From Tibeticola sediminis (GTDB lineage: Bacteria; Pseudomonadota; Gammaproteobacteria; Burkholderiales; Burkholderiaceae_C): a stretch of 64,000 nt of DNA. A model generated the notes under the pieces. It saw only the letters and a program-made list of their open reading frames with translations, ran no database searches and had not been told where the DNA came from. Shown piece after piece: positions 33,876-42,226 of the stretch. The translations under genes and the position numbers were made by a program. Within the stretch, counting starts at the first letter, position 1, and each line of letters opens with the position of its first letter. The DNA is taken from assembly GCF_003843835.1 (NCBI RefSeq), contig NZ_RKQL01000004.1, positions 193,501 to 257,500 on the forward strand, in the 5' to 3' direction.

Positions 33876-34850
33876 ATGGCCACCAAAAAACCCAAAGGGC
33901 TCGGACGCGGGCTCGAAGCCTTGCTTGGGCCGACCGTTCAGGAGCGCTCCGGGAGCGATGCCGCCGCGCCGGCCGCCGATTCGGCGCCCGCGAGCTTGCC
34001 GCTCGAACGGCTCGTGCCCGGCCGCTACCAGCCGCGCACGCGCATGGACGAGGGCGCGCTCTATGAACTCGCCGAGTCGATCAAGGCGCAGGGCATCATG
34101 CAGCCGATTCTGGTGCGCCGCCTCAGCGCCGAGGACGCTGCGCAGCGGCGCGCGCAGGGCGGCGCTGCCGATGCAGCGAACGCCGCCACGCCGCTGTATG
34201 AAATCATCGCCGGTGAGCGGCGTTTCCGTGCTGCGGCGCTGGCAGGCCTCGCGGAAGTGCCGGTGCTGGTGCGCGAGGTGGACGATCAGGCCGCGGCGGC
34301 GATGGCGCTGATCGAGAACATGCAACGCGAGGACCTCAACCCGCTCGAAGAAGCGCAGGGCTTGCAGCGGCTGATCCGCGAATTTGGCTACACCCACGAG
34401 CAGGCCGCGCAGGCGGTGGGCCGCTCGCGCTCGGCGGCGTCCAACCTGCTGCGGCTCCTGAATCTGGCCGAACCGGTGCAGACCATGCTGATGGCGGGCG
34501 ACCTCGACATGGGCCATGCGCGCGCGCTGCTCGCCCTCGAGCGCGCAGCGCAGATCACGGCCGCGAACCAGATCGTGGCCAAGTCGCTCTCGGTGCGCGA
34601 GGCCGAGGCGCTGGTGAAGAAGATCGGCGCCGAATTCGCGCTGGCGCCGCAGAAGGCGCGCAAGGAAAAGTCGCGCGACTTGAAGCGCGTCGAAGAGGAA
34701 CTGTCCGACCACTTCGCTGCCGAGGTCGAAGTGCGCATCAAGAAACGCGTCAAGCGCGCGGGTCGGGTGGACGAGGCGGGGGAACTGGTGCTGCACTTTG
34801 CCTCGCTCGACGAGCTCAACGGCCTCATCGAGCGGTTGCGCGCGGCCTGA
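33876..34850 (+). CDS. parB: Chromosome-partitioning CTPase/DNA-binding protein ParB (Spo0J)
   Basis: The 324-residue product begins KKPKGLGRGLEALLG, the ParA-interacting N terminus. The CTP-binding domain follows, with IIAGERRFRAAALAG and IENMQREDLNPLEEA. The helix-turn-helix (YTHEQAAQAVGRSRSAASNLLRLL) binds parS, and the C-terminal dimer domain ends with LVLHFASLDELNGLIERL. A 14-residue Ala-rich insertion (about 96-108, RRAQGGAADAANA) lies between the N arm and GERR box. ATG at 33876 has AAGGAA upstream. Its own parS sites are the four in gdhA, mnmG and rsmG. Confidence 0.96.
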   Translation: MATKKPKGLGRGLEALLGPTVQERSGSDAAAPAADSAPASLPLERLVPGRYQPRTRMDEGALYELAESIKAQGIMQPILVRRLSAEDAAQRRAQGGAADAANAATPLYEIIAGERRFRAAALAGLAEVPVLVREVDDQAAAAMALIENMQREDLNPLEEAQGLQRLIREFGYTHEQAAQAVGRSRSAASNLLRLLNLAEPVQTMLMAGDLDMGHARALLALERAAQITAANQIVAKSLSVREAEALVKKIGAEFALAPQKARKEKSRDLKRVEEELSDHFAAEVEVRIKKRVKRAGRVDEAGELVLHFASLDELNGLIERLRAA

Positions 34851-34966
34851 GTCCGCCGCGAGGAGCCGCGTCGCCCAGTTCTTTCGAGGCCACGGCCGGG
34901 CGCGCCGTCCCAGGACTCATACACCTTGCCTGAGCGTCGTTGCCCTTCCAGGGGCGCCGCGTGTTC

Positions 34967-36394
34967 CTACAGCTGGAAAATCTTGCCCGGGTTGAGGATG
35001 TTCTTCGGGTCGAGTGCACGTTTGATGGTGCGCATAACCTCAATGGTGCCGGCGCCGGCTTCTTCGACGAGGAAATCCATCTTGTGCAGGCCGACGCCAT
35101 GCTCGCCGGTGCAGGTGCCGCCGAGCGTGAGCGCGCGCCGCACGAGCTGGTGGTTCAGTGCCTCGGCTTGGGCGCGCTCCTCGGCGCTGTTGGGGTCGAT
35201 CAGGTAGCCGAAGTGGAAATTGCCGTCGCCCACATGGCCGACGAGGAAATACGGAATGCCGCTCGCGTCGGCTTCGGCCACCGAGTCGAGCAGGCAGTCG
35301 GCCAGCCGGCTGATCGGCACGCAGGTGTCGGTGGAAATGGCGCGGCAACCCGGGCGGCTTTGCACCGCGGCGAAATAGGCGTTGTGCCGCGCCGTCCACA
35401 GCCGTGTGCGCTCCTCGGGCGTGCTTGCCCATTCGAAGTCCTGGCCGTGGTTTTCATGGGCGATGGCCTGTACGGTTTCGGCCTGTTCCTTCACGCTGCT
35501 GGGCGAGCCGTGAAACTCCATCAGCAGCAGATGCGCCTCGCGCAGCCCGAGCTTGCTGTGCGCGTTGACCATCTTCACGGTGTTCGCGTCGATCAGCTCG
35601 CAGCGCGCGATCGGCACGCCGAGCTGGATGGTTTCGATGGTGGTCTGCACCGCGTCGGCGATGGTGGGGAAGGAACAAATCGCAGCCGAGATGCCCTCGG
35701 GCAGCGGGTAGACGCGCAGGCTCAGTTCGGTGATGACGCCGAGCGTGCCCTCGCTGCCGACGAACAAGCGCGTGAGGTCGTAGCCTGCGCTGCTTTTTTT
35801 GGCGCGCGTGCCGGTGCGGATGACCTCGCCGCTGGCGGTGACGACCTCGAGCGCGAGCACGTTCTCGCGCATGGTGCCGTAGCGCACGGCGTTGGTGCCG
35901 CTGGCGCGCGTGGCGGCCATGCCGCCGAGGCTGGCGTCTGCGCCAGGGTCGATCGGAAAGAACAGGCCCAGGTCTTTGATGGCCTCGTTGAGTTGCTTGC
36001 GCGTGACCCCCGGCTGCACCGTGACCGTGAGATCCTCACCGTTGACCGCCAGCACCCGGTTCATGCGCGATACATCGAGGCTGATGCCGCCTTGCACCGC
36101 CAGCAAATGCCCTTCGAGCGAAGAGCCCACGCCAAACGGAATCACCGGCACCTCATGCTGCGCCGCCAGCCGCACGGTGTCGGCCACGTCGGCGGTGCTC
36201 TCGGCAAACACCACGGCCGCGGGCGGCGGCACATTGGTGAATGGCGACTCGTCGCGCCCGTGTTGCTCGCGCACCGCCTGCGCGGTGGACAACTGCGCAC
36301 CGAAGCGCGCGCGCAGCGCTTCGATCAGCGCGGGCGGCACCGGGCGTTGGTGAACTTCGGGCAGCAGATGGGTGGGGGTGGAGGGTGCGTTCAT
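34967..36394 (-). CDS. FAD-linked 2-hydroxyacid dehydrogenase (D-lactate dehydrogenase/glycolate oxidase GlcD type)
   Basis: The 475-residue flavoprotein has the PCMH-type FAD domain (VIPFGVGSSLEGH about 85-97, GADASLGGMAATRASGTNAVRYG, GSEGTLGVITELSLRVYPLP). The C-terminal cap domain has HVGDGNFHFGYLID and ends TGEHGVGLHKMDFL, ALDPKNILNPGKIF. This is the vanillyl-alcohol-oxidase superfamily branch of cytochrome-dependent D-lactate dehydrogenases and GlcD. No glcE/glcF partners follow, which favours a single-chain D-lactate (or other D-2-hydroxyacid) dehydrogenase feeding electrons to quinone or cytochrome. It converges on parB across a 116-bp gap without visible features. Confidence 0.9.
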   Translation of the reverse strand: MNAPSTPTHLLPEVHQRPVPPALIEALRARFGAQLSTAQAVREQHGRDESPFTNVPPPAAVVFAESTADVADTVRLAAQHEVPVIPFGVGSSLEGHLLAVQGGISLDVSRMNRVLAVNGEDLTVTVQPGVTRKQLNEAIKDLGLFFPIDPGADASLGGMAATRASGTNAVRYGTMRENVLALEVVTASGEVIRTGTRAKKSSAGYDLTRLFVGSEGTLGVITELSLRVYPLPEGISAAICSFPTIADAVQTTIETIQLGVPIARCELIDANTVKMVNAHSKLGLREAHLLLMEFHGSPSSVKEQAETVQAIAHENHGQDFEWASTPEERTRLWTARHNAYFAAVQSRPGCRAISTDTCVPISRLADCLLDSVAEADASGIPYFLVGHVGDGNFHFGYLIDPNSAEERAQAEALNHQLVRRALTLGGTCTGEHGVGLHKMDFLVEEAGAGTIEVMRTIKRALDPKNILNPGKIFQL

Positions 36395-36543
36395 CGAGGG
36401 CTCCGGTTCAGCCTTGCGGCGGCGATGGCGGCAGTTTACGGCGAGTCGATGGCCCTTCGCATGGCCCGTCGCACGGGCCGCGGCATACTCGCCCCCGGGG
36501 CCGCGACGCACCGCGCGGCCCGAACCCTGCCAGGAGCACCACC

Positions 36544-37146
36544 ATGGGAAAACGCCTCACGCAAATCGCGACCCGCACCGGGGACGACGGCACCACCGGC
36601 CTGGGCGACAACACGCGCGTCTCCAAAAACAGCCTGCGCGTGCACGCCATGGGCGATGTGGACGAACTCAATTCGCACATCGGCCTCTTGCTGTGCGAGC
36701 CCATGCCCGACGACGTGCGCGCGCTGCTGGTGCGCATCCAGCACGAGCTGTTCAACCTCGGCGGCGAGTTGTCCATTCCCGGCTTCGAACTGCTCAAACC
36801 CGAGGCGGTGGCCGGGCTGGACGCCGCGCTGGCCCAGCACAACGCCACCTTGCCCAAGCTCGAGGAGTTCATCCTGCCCGCGGGCACGCGCGCAGCCGCG
36901 CAAGCCCATGTGTGCCGCACGGTGGCGCGCCGCGCCGAACGAGCGGTGGTGGCGCTCGGGGCGCAAGACGCGCTGCGGCCCGCCCCGCGGCAGTACCTCA
37001 ACCGCCTCTCGGACCTGCTGTTCGTTCTCGCCCGCGTGCTCAATCGTCACCGCCCCGACGGCAGCGTGGGCGACGACGTGTACTGGAACAGTGCACGGCT
37101 GGCGGCGGCGACCGATCCCAAGAATAAAAAAGATAGCGCTACCTGA
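36544..37146 (+). CDS. PduO-type cob(I)alamin adenosyltransferase
   Basis: The 200-residue product begins with the ATP-binding TRTGDDGTTGLGDNTRVSKNS and contains DELNSHIGLLL. The helix-bundle core has FILPAGTRAAAQAHVCRTVARRAER and YLNRLSDLLFVLARVLN. These are the hallmarks of PduO/YvqK adenosyltransferases, which add the 5'-deoxyadenosyl group to corrinoid to make coenzyme B12. No cobalamin riboswitch is visible in the 149-bp divergent gap before it. The last eight residues (KNKKDSAT) and the TGA are encoded by a family D repeat, so the C terminus is repeat-derived. ATG at 36544 follows AGGAG. Confidence 0.93.
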   Translation: MGKRLTQIATRTGDDGTTGLGDNTRVSKNSLRVHAMGDVDELNSHIGLLLCEPMPDDVRALLVRIQHELFNLGGELSIPGFELLKPEAVAGLDAALAQHNATLPKLEEFILPAGTRAAAQAHVCRTVARRAERAVVALGAQDALRPAPRQYLNRLSDLLFVLARVLNRHRPDGSVGDDVYWNSARLAAATDPKNKKDSAT

Positions 37147-37175
37147 CCGTTTGGCGCTGGGGTCCGGGGGGAAAC
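37128..37175. repeat. Family D repeat spanning the adenosyltransferase stop codon
   Basis: AAAAAAGATAGCGCTACCTG then ACCGTTTGGCGCTGGGGTCC is a well-preserved forward copy. The gene's TGA (37144-37146) is inside CTGACC of the repeat. Confidence 0.65.
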
Positions 37176-37189
37176 CTCCAAAAAAACGC

Positions 37190-38173
37190 TCAGGAGCTCT
37201 CGCCCAGCCCCTGGGTGAGTCGCTCGCCCATCCAGCGCAGCAGGTCGAGCCACATCTGCCGCATCTCGGCGTCCAGCGGCGTGCGCAGCGCGTTGGGCAG
37301 CTCGATGGTCACCACCGGCACGCGCTTGTGCACGCCGCCGTAGTTGCCCAGGCTGCCCGGGTAGATGCCCACCTGGTCGAGGTACAGCCGCCCCAGGCGC
37401 GAGGGCGGCACACTTGGGCCGTCGAAATCGAGCACGCCGTAGGGCGCATGGATGCTCACGATCAGATGCGGTCGGAACTGCTCCATCTGCTCGTGCAGGT
37501 AGTGGCTCTCGGGTTCGGACAGCGGGGCCGGGCCAGGCCAGCGCCGCGGGTCGCGGCGGGTGCGCTGCTCCCAGTAGCGCGGCGCCTCGCGCGCCCAGCC
37601 AGGCGTCGGGAAGTTGCGGTTGAGGTCCACCCCGTGCGCATTGGTGCGCCGCGGCGGCGTGGCCACCAGGCCGTCGGGGTTGAGCACCGGCAGGAAGCGC
37701 CAGTGCACCGGCCGTGCGAGCTGCACGCCCTCGCGCGCGGCCAGATGCAGCCAGTGCAGCGCCACCGAGGCCGAGGACAGCTCGTCGCCGTGAATCGCGC
37801 CCACCACCAGCACGCGCAGCGCCGCGCCGCGGCCGCGCTCGGGCGCACCGCCGCGGGCCTCGCCCTCGGTGCCGGCGGTGTGCGCGTCCGCCTGCAGCAG
37901 CACACCGCCCTGCACCGATCGCACGGGCGCTGCCGTCAGACCGAGCGTGCGGCACAGCGCGGCCGCCACGCGCGGCAGCCGCGGCAACAGCGCCAAACAG
38001 CCGCGCTGCGCCACGTCGGCGCCCGCGGACAAACCCGCAGCCGAAGCCGTCGAGGTCGCGGGTGCCGCAACCGCAGCGGGGCCCGCGTGGGCCGTGTGCG
38101 CGAGCACCAGCGCCCCGCAGGCCACCAGCAGCCATCGAAGAACCGAAGAAACCGGAAGGGCAGAGGAACACAT
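37190..38173 (-). CDS. M14-family zinc carboxypeptidase, MpaA-like, with signal peptide
   Basis: The 327-residue product starts with a probable signal peptide (LLVACGALVLAHTAHA). Its M14 domain has the zinc ligands in VGAIHGDELSSAS (His and Glu) and the third ligand in IVSIHAPYG. NRNFPTPGW provides the substrate Arg/Asn segment and VTIELPNA the catalytic glutamate. This layout fits murein-peptide amidase MpaA and relatives, which cleave the gamma-D-Glu-diaminopimelate bond in released peptidoglycan peptides. A signal peptide would place it in the periplasm, unlike cytoplasmic E. coli MpaA. The start ATG at 38173 is the first in frame. Confidence 0.82.
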   Translation of the reverse strand: MCSSALPVSSVLRWLLVACGALVLAHTAHAGPAAVAAPATSTASAAGLSAGADVAQRGCLALLPRLPRVAAALCRTLGLTAAPVRSVQGGVLLQADAHTAGTEGEARGGAPERGRGAALRVLVVGAIHGDELSSASVALHWLHLAAREGVQLARPVHWRFLPVLNPDGLVATPPRRTNAHGVDLNRNFPTPGWAREAPRYWEQRTRRDPRRWPGPAPLSEPESHYLHEQMEQFRPHLIVSIHAPYGVLDFDGPSVPPSRLGRLYLDQVGIYPGSLGNYGGVHKRVPVVTIELPNALRTPLDAEMRQMWLDLLRWMGERLTQGLGESS

Positions 38174-38239
38174 GGGGCAAGGCCCGGGTCAGCCAGCGAC
38201 GCGCCCGAGGATAGCGGAGCCGGGCACGTGGGCGCAGCG

Positions 38240-38333
38240 CTCCCCCGAACGGTGAACGGCCTCTGCACCCAATTCCCTCTCAGCCTCTCAAGCAACGCGC
38301 AATACGTTCCCGCGATGGTGCGCCGCGCATGCC
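38240..38333. repeat. Family B end joined to a family A-like fragment
   Basis: GAACGGTGAACGGCCTCTGC (a block also present in the family C copy near 62385) is followed by CCAATTCCCTCTCAGCCTCT (the family B right end), then CAAGCAACGCGCAATACGTT and CCCGCGATG as in the family A copy at 53290. It lies in the 247-bp divergent gap between the peptidase and flavin reductase genes; the rest of that gap shows nothing further. Confidence 0.55.
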
Positions 38334-38420
38334 GGCGAGGCCAGCGGGTGCATTGGCCCCAGGCCGGGGCAGGGCGGCGCCGATGCGCGATACTGCGCGG
38401 CCGTCCACGCCCGCGCCGCT

Positions 38421-38933
38421 ATGACCGAGCCCCATCCCGACGCCCGCAGCCCCGCGTTTTCCACGCCCGAGTTTCGTGCGGCGTTGGGCATGTTCGCGAC
38501 CGGCGTCACCATCGTCACTGCGCGCCGCAGCGACGGCACGCTCGTCGGGCTGACGGCCAACTCCTTCAACGCCGTCTCGCTGCAGCCGCCGCTGGTGCTC
38601 TGGAGCCTTTCGCACGCGGCGAGTTCTTTGGCCACATTCGCGCAGGGCACGCACTACGCGATCAATGTGCTCGCCGCTGATCAAAAGACGCTGGCCGAGC
38701 GCTTTGCCACGCGCGGGGTGGACCGCTTTGCCGGCGTGGCTTGGACCGAGGGCGCCAGTGGCGTGCCGCTGATCGAAGGTGCCGCCGCGCATTTCGAATG
38801 CTTCAACCGCAGCCGCTACGACGAGGGCGACCACGTCATCTTCGTCGGCGAAGTCGAGCGCTGCAGCCACCGGCCAGGCGCCTCGCCGCTGCTCTACCAC
38901 GGCGGGCGGTTCTACACCGAGCATCCGTTGTAG
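38421..38933 (+). CDS. Flavin reductase-like FMN-binding protein
   Basis: The 170-residue product has the flavin reductase split-barrel pattern: ALGMFATGVTIVTA, GLTANSFNAVSLQPPLVLWSL, INVLAADQ and LYHGGRFY near the end. Such proteins bind FMN and reduce it with NAD(P)H, usually supplying a two-component monooxygenase. No oxygenase partner is adjacent, so the physiological partner is unknown. It is monocistronic, with ATG at 38421 and a degenerate family A fragment 6 bp after its stop. Confidence 0.88.
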   Translation: MTEPHPDARSPAFSTPEFRAALGMFATGVTIVTARRSDGTLVGLTANSFNAVSLQPPLVLWSLSHAASSLATFAQGTHYAINVLAADQKTLAERFATRGVDRFAGVAWTEGASGVPLIEGAAAHFECFNRSRYDEGDHVIFVGEVERCSHRPGASPLLYHGGRFYTEHPL

Positions 38934-38939
38934 CTTCGG

Positions 38940-38968
38940 GCAAGGCTGAGCCAGTCCCTCGCGCGCTG
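38940..38968. repeat. Degenerate family A left-end fragment after the flavin reductase stop
   Basis: GGCAAGGCTGAGCCAGTCCC followed by TCGCGCGC differs from the intact family A left end at a handful of positions and starts 6 bp after the stop codon. Confidence 0.45.
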
Positions 38969-39015
38969 TCGCCTGCCCGACGGGCGAGCCGTGCATCCGC
39001 ATCTATTCTTGTTGC

Positions 39016-39915
39016 ATGACCGCACCGCGCAAAGATCATCTCGACGCCACCGCGGTGGCGGTGTTGCTGGCCTGCAGCCTGTTTTGGGGCTTTCAGCAGG
39101 TGTTGGTGAAAGCCACGCTGTCCGAATTGCCGCCGGTGTTTCAGGCGGGCTTGCGGCTCGTGGGGGCGGCGGTGCTGTTGCTCTTGTGGGCGCGGGCGCG
39201 CGGTTGGGCGCTGTGGACGGCGGACGGTACGGCTGCGGCCGGGCTGCTCGCGGGCGCCTTGTTCGCGGCGGAGTTTGCGTGCATCTACCTGGGCTTGCAA
39301 TACACCACCGCTTCGCGTCTGACGGTGTTTCTCTACACCTCGCCGTTCTGGGTCGCAGCCTTGCTGCCGCTGTGGGTGCGCGGCGAGCGGCTGCGCACGC
39401 CGCAGTGGCTGGGCATGGCGCTGGCGTTTGCCGGCGTGCTGCTGGCGCTGCGCGAGGGCTTTGCCGGGCAGGGGGCGGCAGCGACCTGGCGCGGCGACCT
39501 GCTCGCGCTGGCCGCCGGGCTGCTCTGGGGGTTGACCACGGTGACGATCCGCGCCACGCGGCTCGCGCAGGCGAGCGCGCCGCGGGTGCTGTTGTGGCAG
39601 TTGGGCGTGGGCGGCTTGGCCCTGCCGCTGTTGTCGCTTGCCCTCGGCGAGCGCTGGAGCTGGGCGTGGAGCCCGTTTGCCGCCACGTCGATGGCTTTGC
39701 AAACCGTCGTGGGCGCGTTCGCGAGCTACCTCGCGTGGATGTGGCTGCTGACGCGCTACCCGGCGACGAAGATGTCGGTGTTCGTGTTCCTCACGCCGGT
39801 GTTCGCGCTGCTCACAGGCGCGTTGTGGCTGCAGGAGCCGGTGACGCCCAGCCTGCTCGCCGCGCTCGTCCTGGTGGCCGCGGGCATCGTTGCGGTGAAT
39901 CGGCGGCGCGTCTAG
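39016..39915 (+). CDS. EamA-family drug/metabolite transporter
   Basis: The 299-residue product has ten hydrophobic segments in two EamA halves: VLLACSLFWGFQQVLVKATL opens the first and LLALAAGLLWGLTTVTIRAT the second, with SRLTVFLYTSPFWVA and KMSVFVFLTPVFALLTGALWL as the matching fourth-helix segments. EamA carriers export metabolites, amino acids or drugs; the substrate is not predictable. The TAG stop at 39913-39915 lies inside CTAG at the border of a family A repeat. It converges with the acetoacetyl-CoA synthetase gene. Confidence 0.9.
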   Translation: MTAPRKDHLDATAVAVLLACSLFWGFQQVLVKATLSELPPVFQAGLRLVGAAVLLLLWARARGWALWTADGTAAAGLLAGALFAAEFACIYLGLQYTTASRLTVFLYTSPFWVAALLPLWVRGERLRTPQWLGMALAFAGVLLALREGFAGQGAAATWRGDLLALAAGLLWGLTTVTIRATRLAQASAPRVLLWQLGVGGLALPLLSLALGERWSWAWSPFAATSMALQTVVGAFASYLAWMWLLTRYPATKMSVFVFLTPVFALLTGALWLQEPVTPSLLAALVLVAAGIVAVNRRRV

Positions 39916-39966
39916 GGCGACGCTGAATCAGTTCCCGTGAGGTTCGGCGCGCGAGGGACTCATTTC
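39912..39966. repeat. Family A repeat fragment at the EamA stop codon
   Basis: CTAG then GGCGACGCTGAATCAGTTCCCG gives a left end, followed closely by CGCGCGAGGGACTCATTTCA, resembling the inner part of an opposite end. The EamA stop TAG is part of the CTAG (YTAR) border. It is a collapsed copy without the hairpin core. Confidence 0.55.
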
Positions 39967-39974
39967 ATGTTTCC

Positions 39975-42092
39975 TCAATCCCCCCTCGTGCGCGCCAGGT
40001 ATCGCTGCGCATAGTCCACATACCAAGCCAGGCAGCCGGGGTTGGCCATGGCTTCCTTGTTGATGACTTTGTCCAAGGGCTGGCCGAGCAGCAGGCGCTT
40101 GATGGGCAGTTCCTGCTTCTTGCCCGAGAGGGTGCGCGGAATCTCGGCGACCTGCTCGATGGCGTCGGGCACGAAGCGCGGCGAGAGCGCTCGGCGGATG
40201 GCGTCGGCGATCCGCGCGCGCAGCGCTTCATCGAGCACCTGCCCTTCGCGCAGCACCACGAACAGTGGCATGAAGCTCGGCCGGCCGAGGTATTCGAGGT
40301 CCACCACCATGGAGTCGAGCACTTCGGGCAGGGCTTCGACGGCGCTGTAGATCTCGCTCGTGCCCATGCGCAGGCCGTGGCGGTTGATGGTGGCGTCGCT
40401 GCGGCCGTAGATGACGCAGGAGCCGTCGGGGAAGATGCGCAGCCAGTCGCCGTGCCGCCAGACGGCGCCGGCCGAGGCGTCGAGATCGCCGCCGCCGGGT
40501 TTGCGTCCGTGTCCAGCGGGGTAGGCTTCGAAGTAGCTCGCACGGTAGCGCGAGCCGTCGGCGTCGCCCCAGAAATACAGCGGCATGGAGGGGATGGGCT
40601 GGGTGCAGACCAGTTCGCCCACGGCGTCGATGACGGGCTCGCCGGCCTCGTTCCAGGCCTCGACCGCGCAGCCGAGCAGTCGGCACTGCATGCGCCCGGG
40701 CGTTTGCGGCAGCTCGCGGTGGCCGCCGATGAAGGCGCCGGCAAAGTCGGTGCCGCCGCTGATGTTGCACCACCAAATGTCGCCGCCGTCGGGTCGCGGC
40801 TGTCGCTGGGCCAGCGCCGCGAACTGCTCGGTGCCCCAGCGCTGCGCGTCCTCCGATAAGGGCGAGCCGGTGGTGCCGAGCGCGCGGATGCGCGAGAGGT
40901 CGCCGCAGGTTGAGAGGTCGACCCCAGCCTTGAGGCAGTTGGCGTAGAAGGCTGCGCCCGCGCCAAAGAAGCTCACGCCCGTGTCGGCGGCCAAGCGCCA
41001 CAGCGTCGTCCAGTCGGGCCGCTCCTTGCTGCCGCCGGGGTTGCCGTCGTAAATGACGCAGGTGGTGCCGTTGAGGAGGCCGCTCATCTGCGCGTTCCAC
41101 ATCACCCAGCCGGTGGAGCTGTACCAGTGGTAGCGCTCGCCAAAGCTGTTCGCGGCATAGCTGCAGCCCACGTCGTTGTGCAGCACTTTGAGCGCGAGCG
41201 CGACCAGCACGGTGCCGCCGTGGCCGTGCACGATCGGCTTGGGCAGGCCGGTGGTGCCGCTGCTGTAGACGATCCACAGCGGGTGGTCGAACGGCAGCCA
41301 TTCGGGTTCAAAGGCCGCGGCTTCGGCATTGTTTCGGCCGGTTGCCCGCGTGAAGTCGTCACAGGGCAATCCAAAATCAGGAGCGCTCTGGCTCGTCCCG
41401 AGGTTGTCCCACAGCAGTACCCGGCGCACGCTGGGCAGGGCGGCGCGCAGCTCTGCCATCACGCCGAGGCGGTCGTGGTCGCGGCCGCCGTAGCTCACGC
41501 CGTCGCAGCCGATCAGCAGCACCGGCTCGATCTGGCGGAAGCGGTCGAGCACCGCGGCCGTACCCATGTCGGGCGCGCAGATGCTCCAGACCGCGCCGAT
41601 CGCCGCGCAGGCGAGAAAAGCCACCATGGCCTCGGGCACGTTGGGCAAATACGCGGCCACGCGGTCGCCGCGCTGCACGCCCGCTTCGCGCAGGGCCAGC
41701 GCGAGCGAGGCGACCTGACGGCGCAGCTCGGGCCAGGAGAGTTCCGTGTGCCGGCCGCGCTCATTGCGCGCGACGACGGCCGGCAGACCCGCGGCATGCG
41801 CGGGCGCCACATGGCGGAACACCTGCTGCACATAGTTGACCTGCGCGCCCGGAAACCACACCGCGCCGGGCATCACGTTCCGGGCCAGCACCGCGTGGTG
41901 GGGCGTGGGCGACTGAAGATCGAAGTAATCCCAGATGCTCTGCCAAAAAGCGTCGAGCTCGGTGGTGGACCAGCGCCACAGCGCGTGGTAGTCGGCAAAA
42001 GCCAGGCCGCGTTCGCGCGCCAGCCACTGCTGGTAGAGACGAATCTGCGGCACGTAGGGCGGTGGGCTCGACGGGGTGAGGGCAGCGGACAT
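39975..42092 (-). CDS. aacS: Acetoacetate-CoA ligase (acetoacetyl-CoA synthetase)
   Basis: The 705-residue adenylate-forming enzyme has an N-terminal segment FWQSIWDYFDL and GAVWFPGAQVNYVQQV typical of AacS. It also has the AMP-binding P-loop IVYSSGTTGLPKPIVHGHGG, SSTGWVMWN, and a C-terminal domain with the catalytic lysine in LSGKKQELPIKR. It activates acetoacetate to acetoacetyl-CoA, useful in ketone-body or polyhydroxybutyrate metabolism. It is longer than most AacS (650-670), mainly through extra loops. ATG at 42092 is the first in frame. It is a single gene, upstream on its strand from nothing related. Confidence 0.93.
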   Translation of the reverse strand: MSAALTPSSPPPYVPQIRLYQQWLARERGLAFADYHALWRWSTTELDAFWQSIWDYFDLQSPTPHHAVLARNVMPGAVWFPGAQVNYVQQVFRHVAPAHAAGLPAVVARNERGRHTELSWPELRRQVASLALALREAGVQRGDRVAAYLPNVPEAMVAFLACAAIGAVWSICAPDMGTAAVLDRFRQIEPVLLIGCDGVSYGGRDHDRLGVMAELRAALPSVRRVLLWDNLGTSQSAPDFGLPCDDFTRATGRNNAEAAAFEPEWLPFDHPLWIVYSSGTTGLPKPIVHGHGGTVLVALALKVLHNDVGCSYAANSFGERYHWYSSTGWVMWNAQMSGLLNGTTCVIYDGNPGGSKERPDWTTLWRLAADTGVSFFGAGAAFYANCLKAGVDLSTCGDLSRIRALGTTGSPLSEDAQRWGTEQFAALAQRQPRPDGGDIWWCNISGGTDFAGAFIGGHRELPQTPGRMQCRLLGCAVEAWNEAGEPVIDAVGELVCTQPIPSMPLYFWGDADGSRYRASYFEAYPAGHGRKPGGGDLDASAGAVWRHGDWLRIFPDGSCVIYGRSDATINRHGLRMGTSEIYSAVEALPEVLDSMVVDLEYLGRPSFMPLFVVLREGQVLDEALRARIADAIRRALSPRFVPDAIEQVAEIPRTLSGKKQELPIKRLLLGQPLDKVINKEAMANPGCLAWYVDYAQRYLARTRGD

Positions 42093-42226
42093 GGCGGATG
42101 CGGGCAAGCGGGGGCAGGGGGGGGCAAGGGGGCCGAAGCAGCGCGGGGAAAACGATAGCGCAGCTGCGTCCCGCTGTGCACCGGGGCTGGCCCGAGCCGC
42201 CGTCGCGTGGGCGACGCTGGGGTGGC

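Noticed and set aside
36395-36543. Cobalamin riboswitch ahead of the adenosyltransferase
   Set aside because: The gap is too short for a full B12 riboswitch and no B12-box-like sequence is visible.
34940-38680. Plus-strand open frame of about 1,240 codons across several genes
   Set aside because: It crosses the dehydrogenase, adenosyltransferase, peptidase and reductase genes in other frames, has no domain and no start context. GC bias explains its length.
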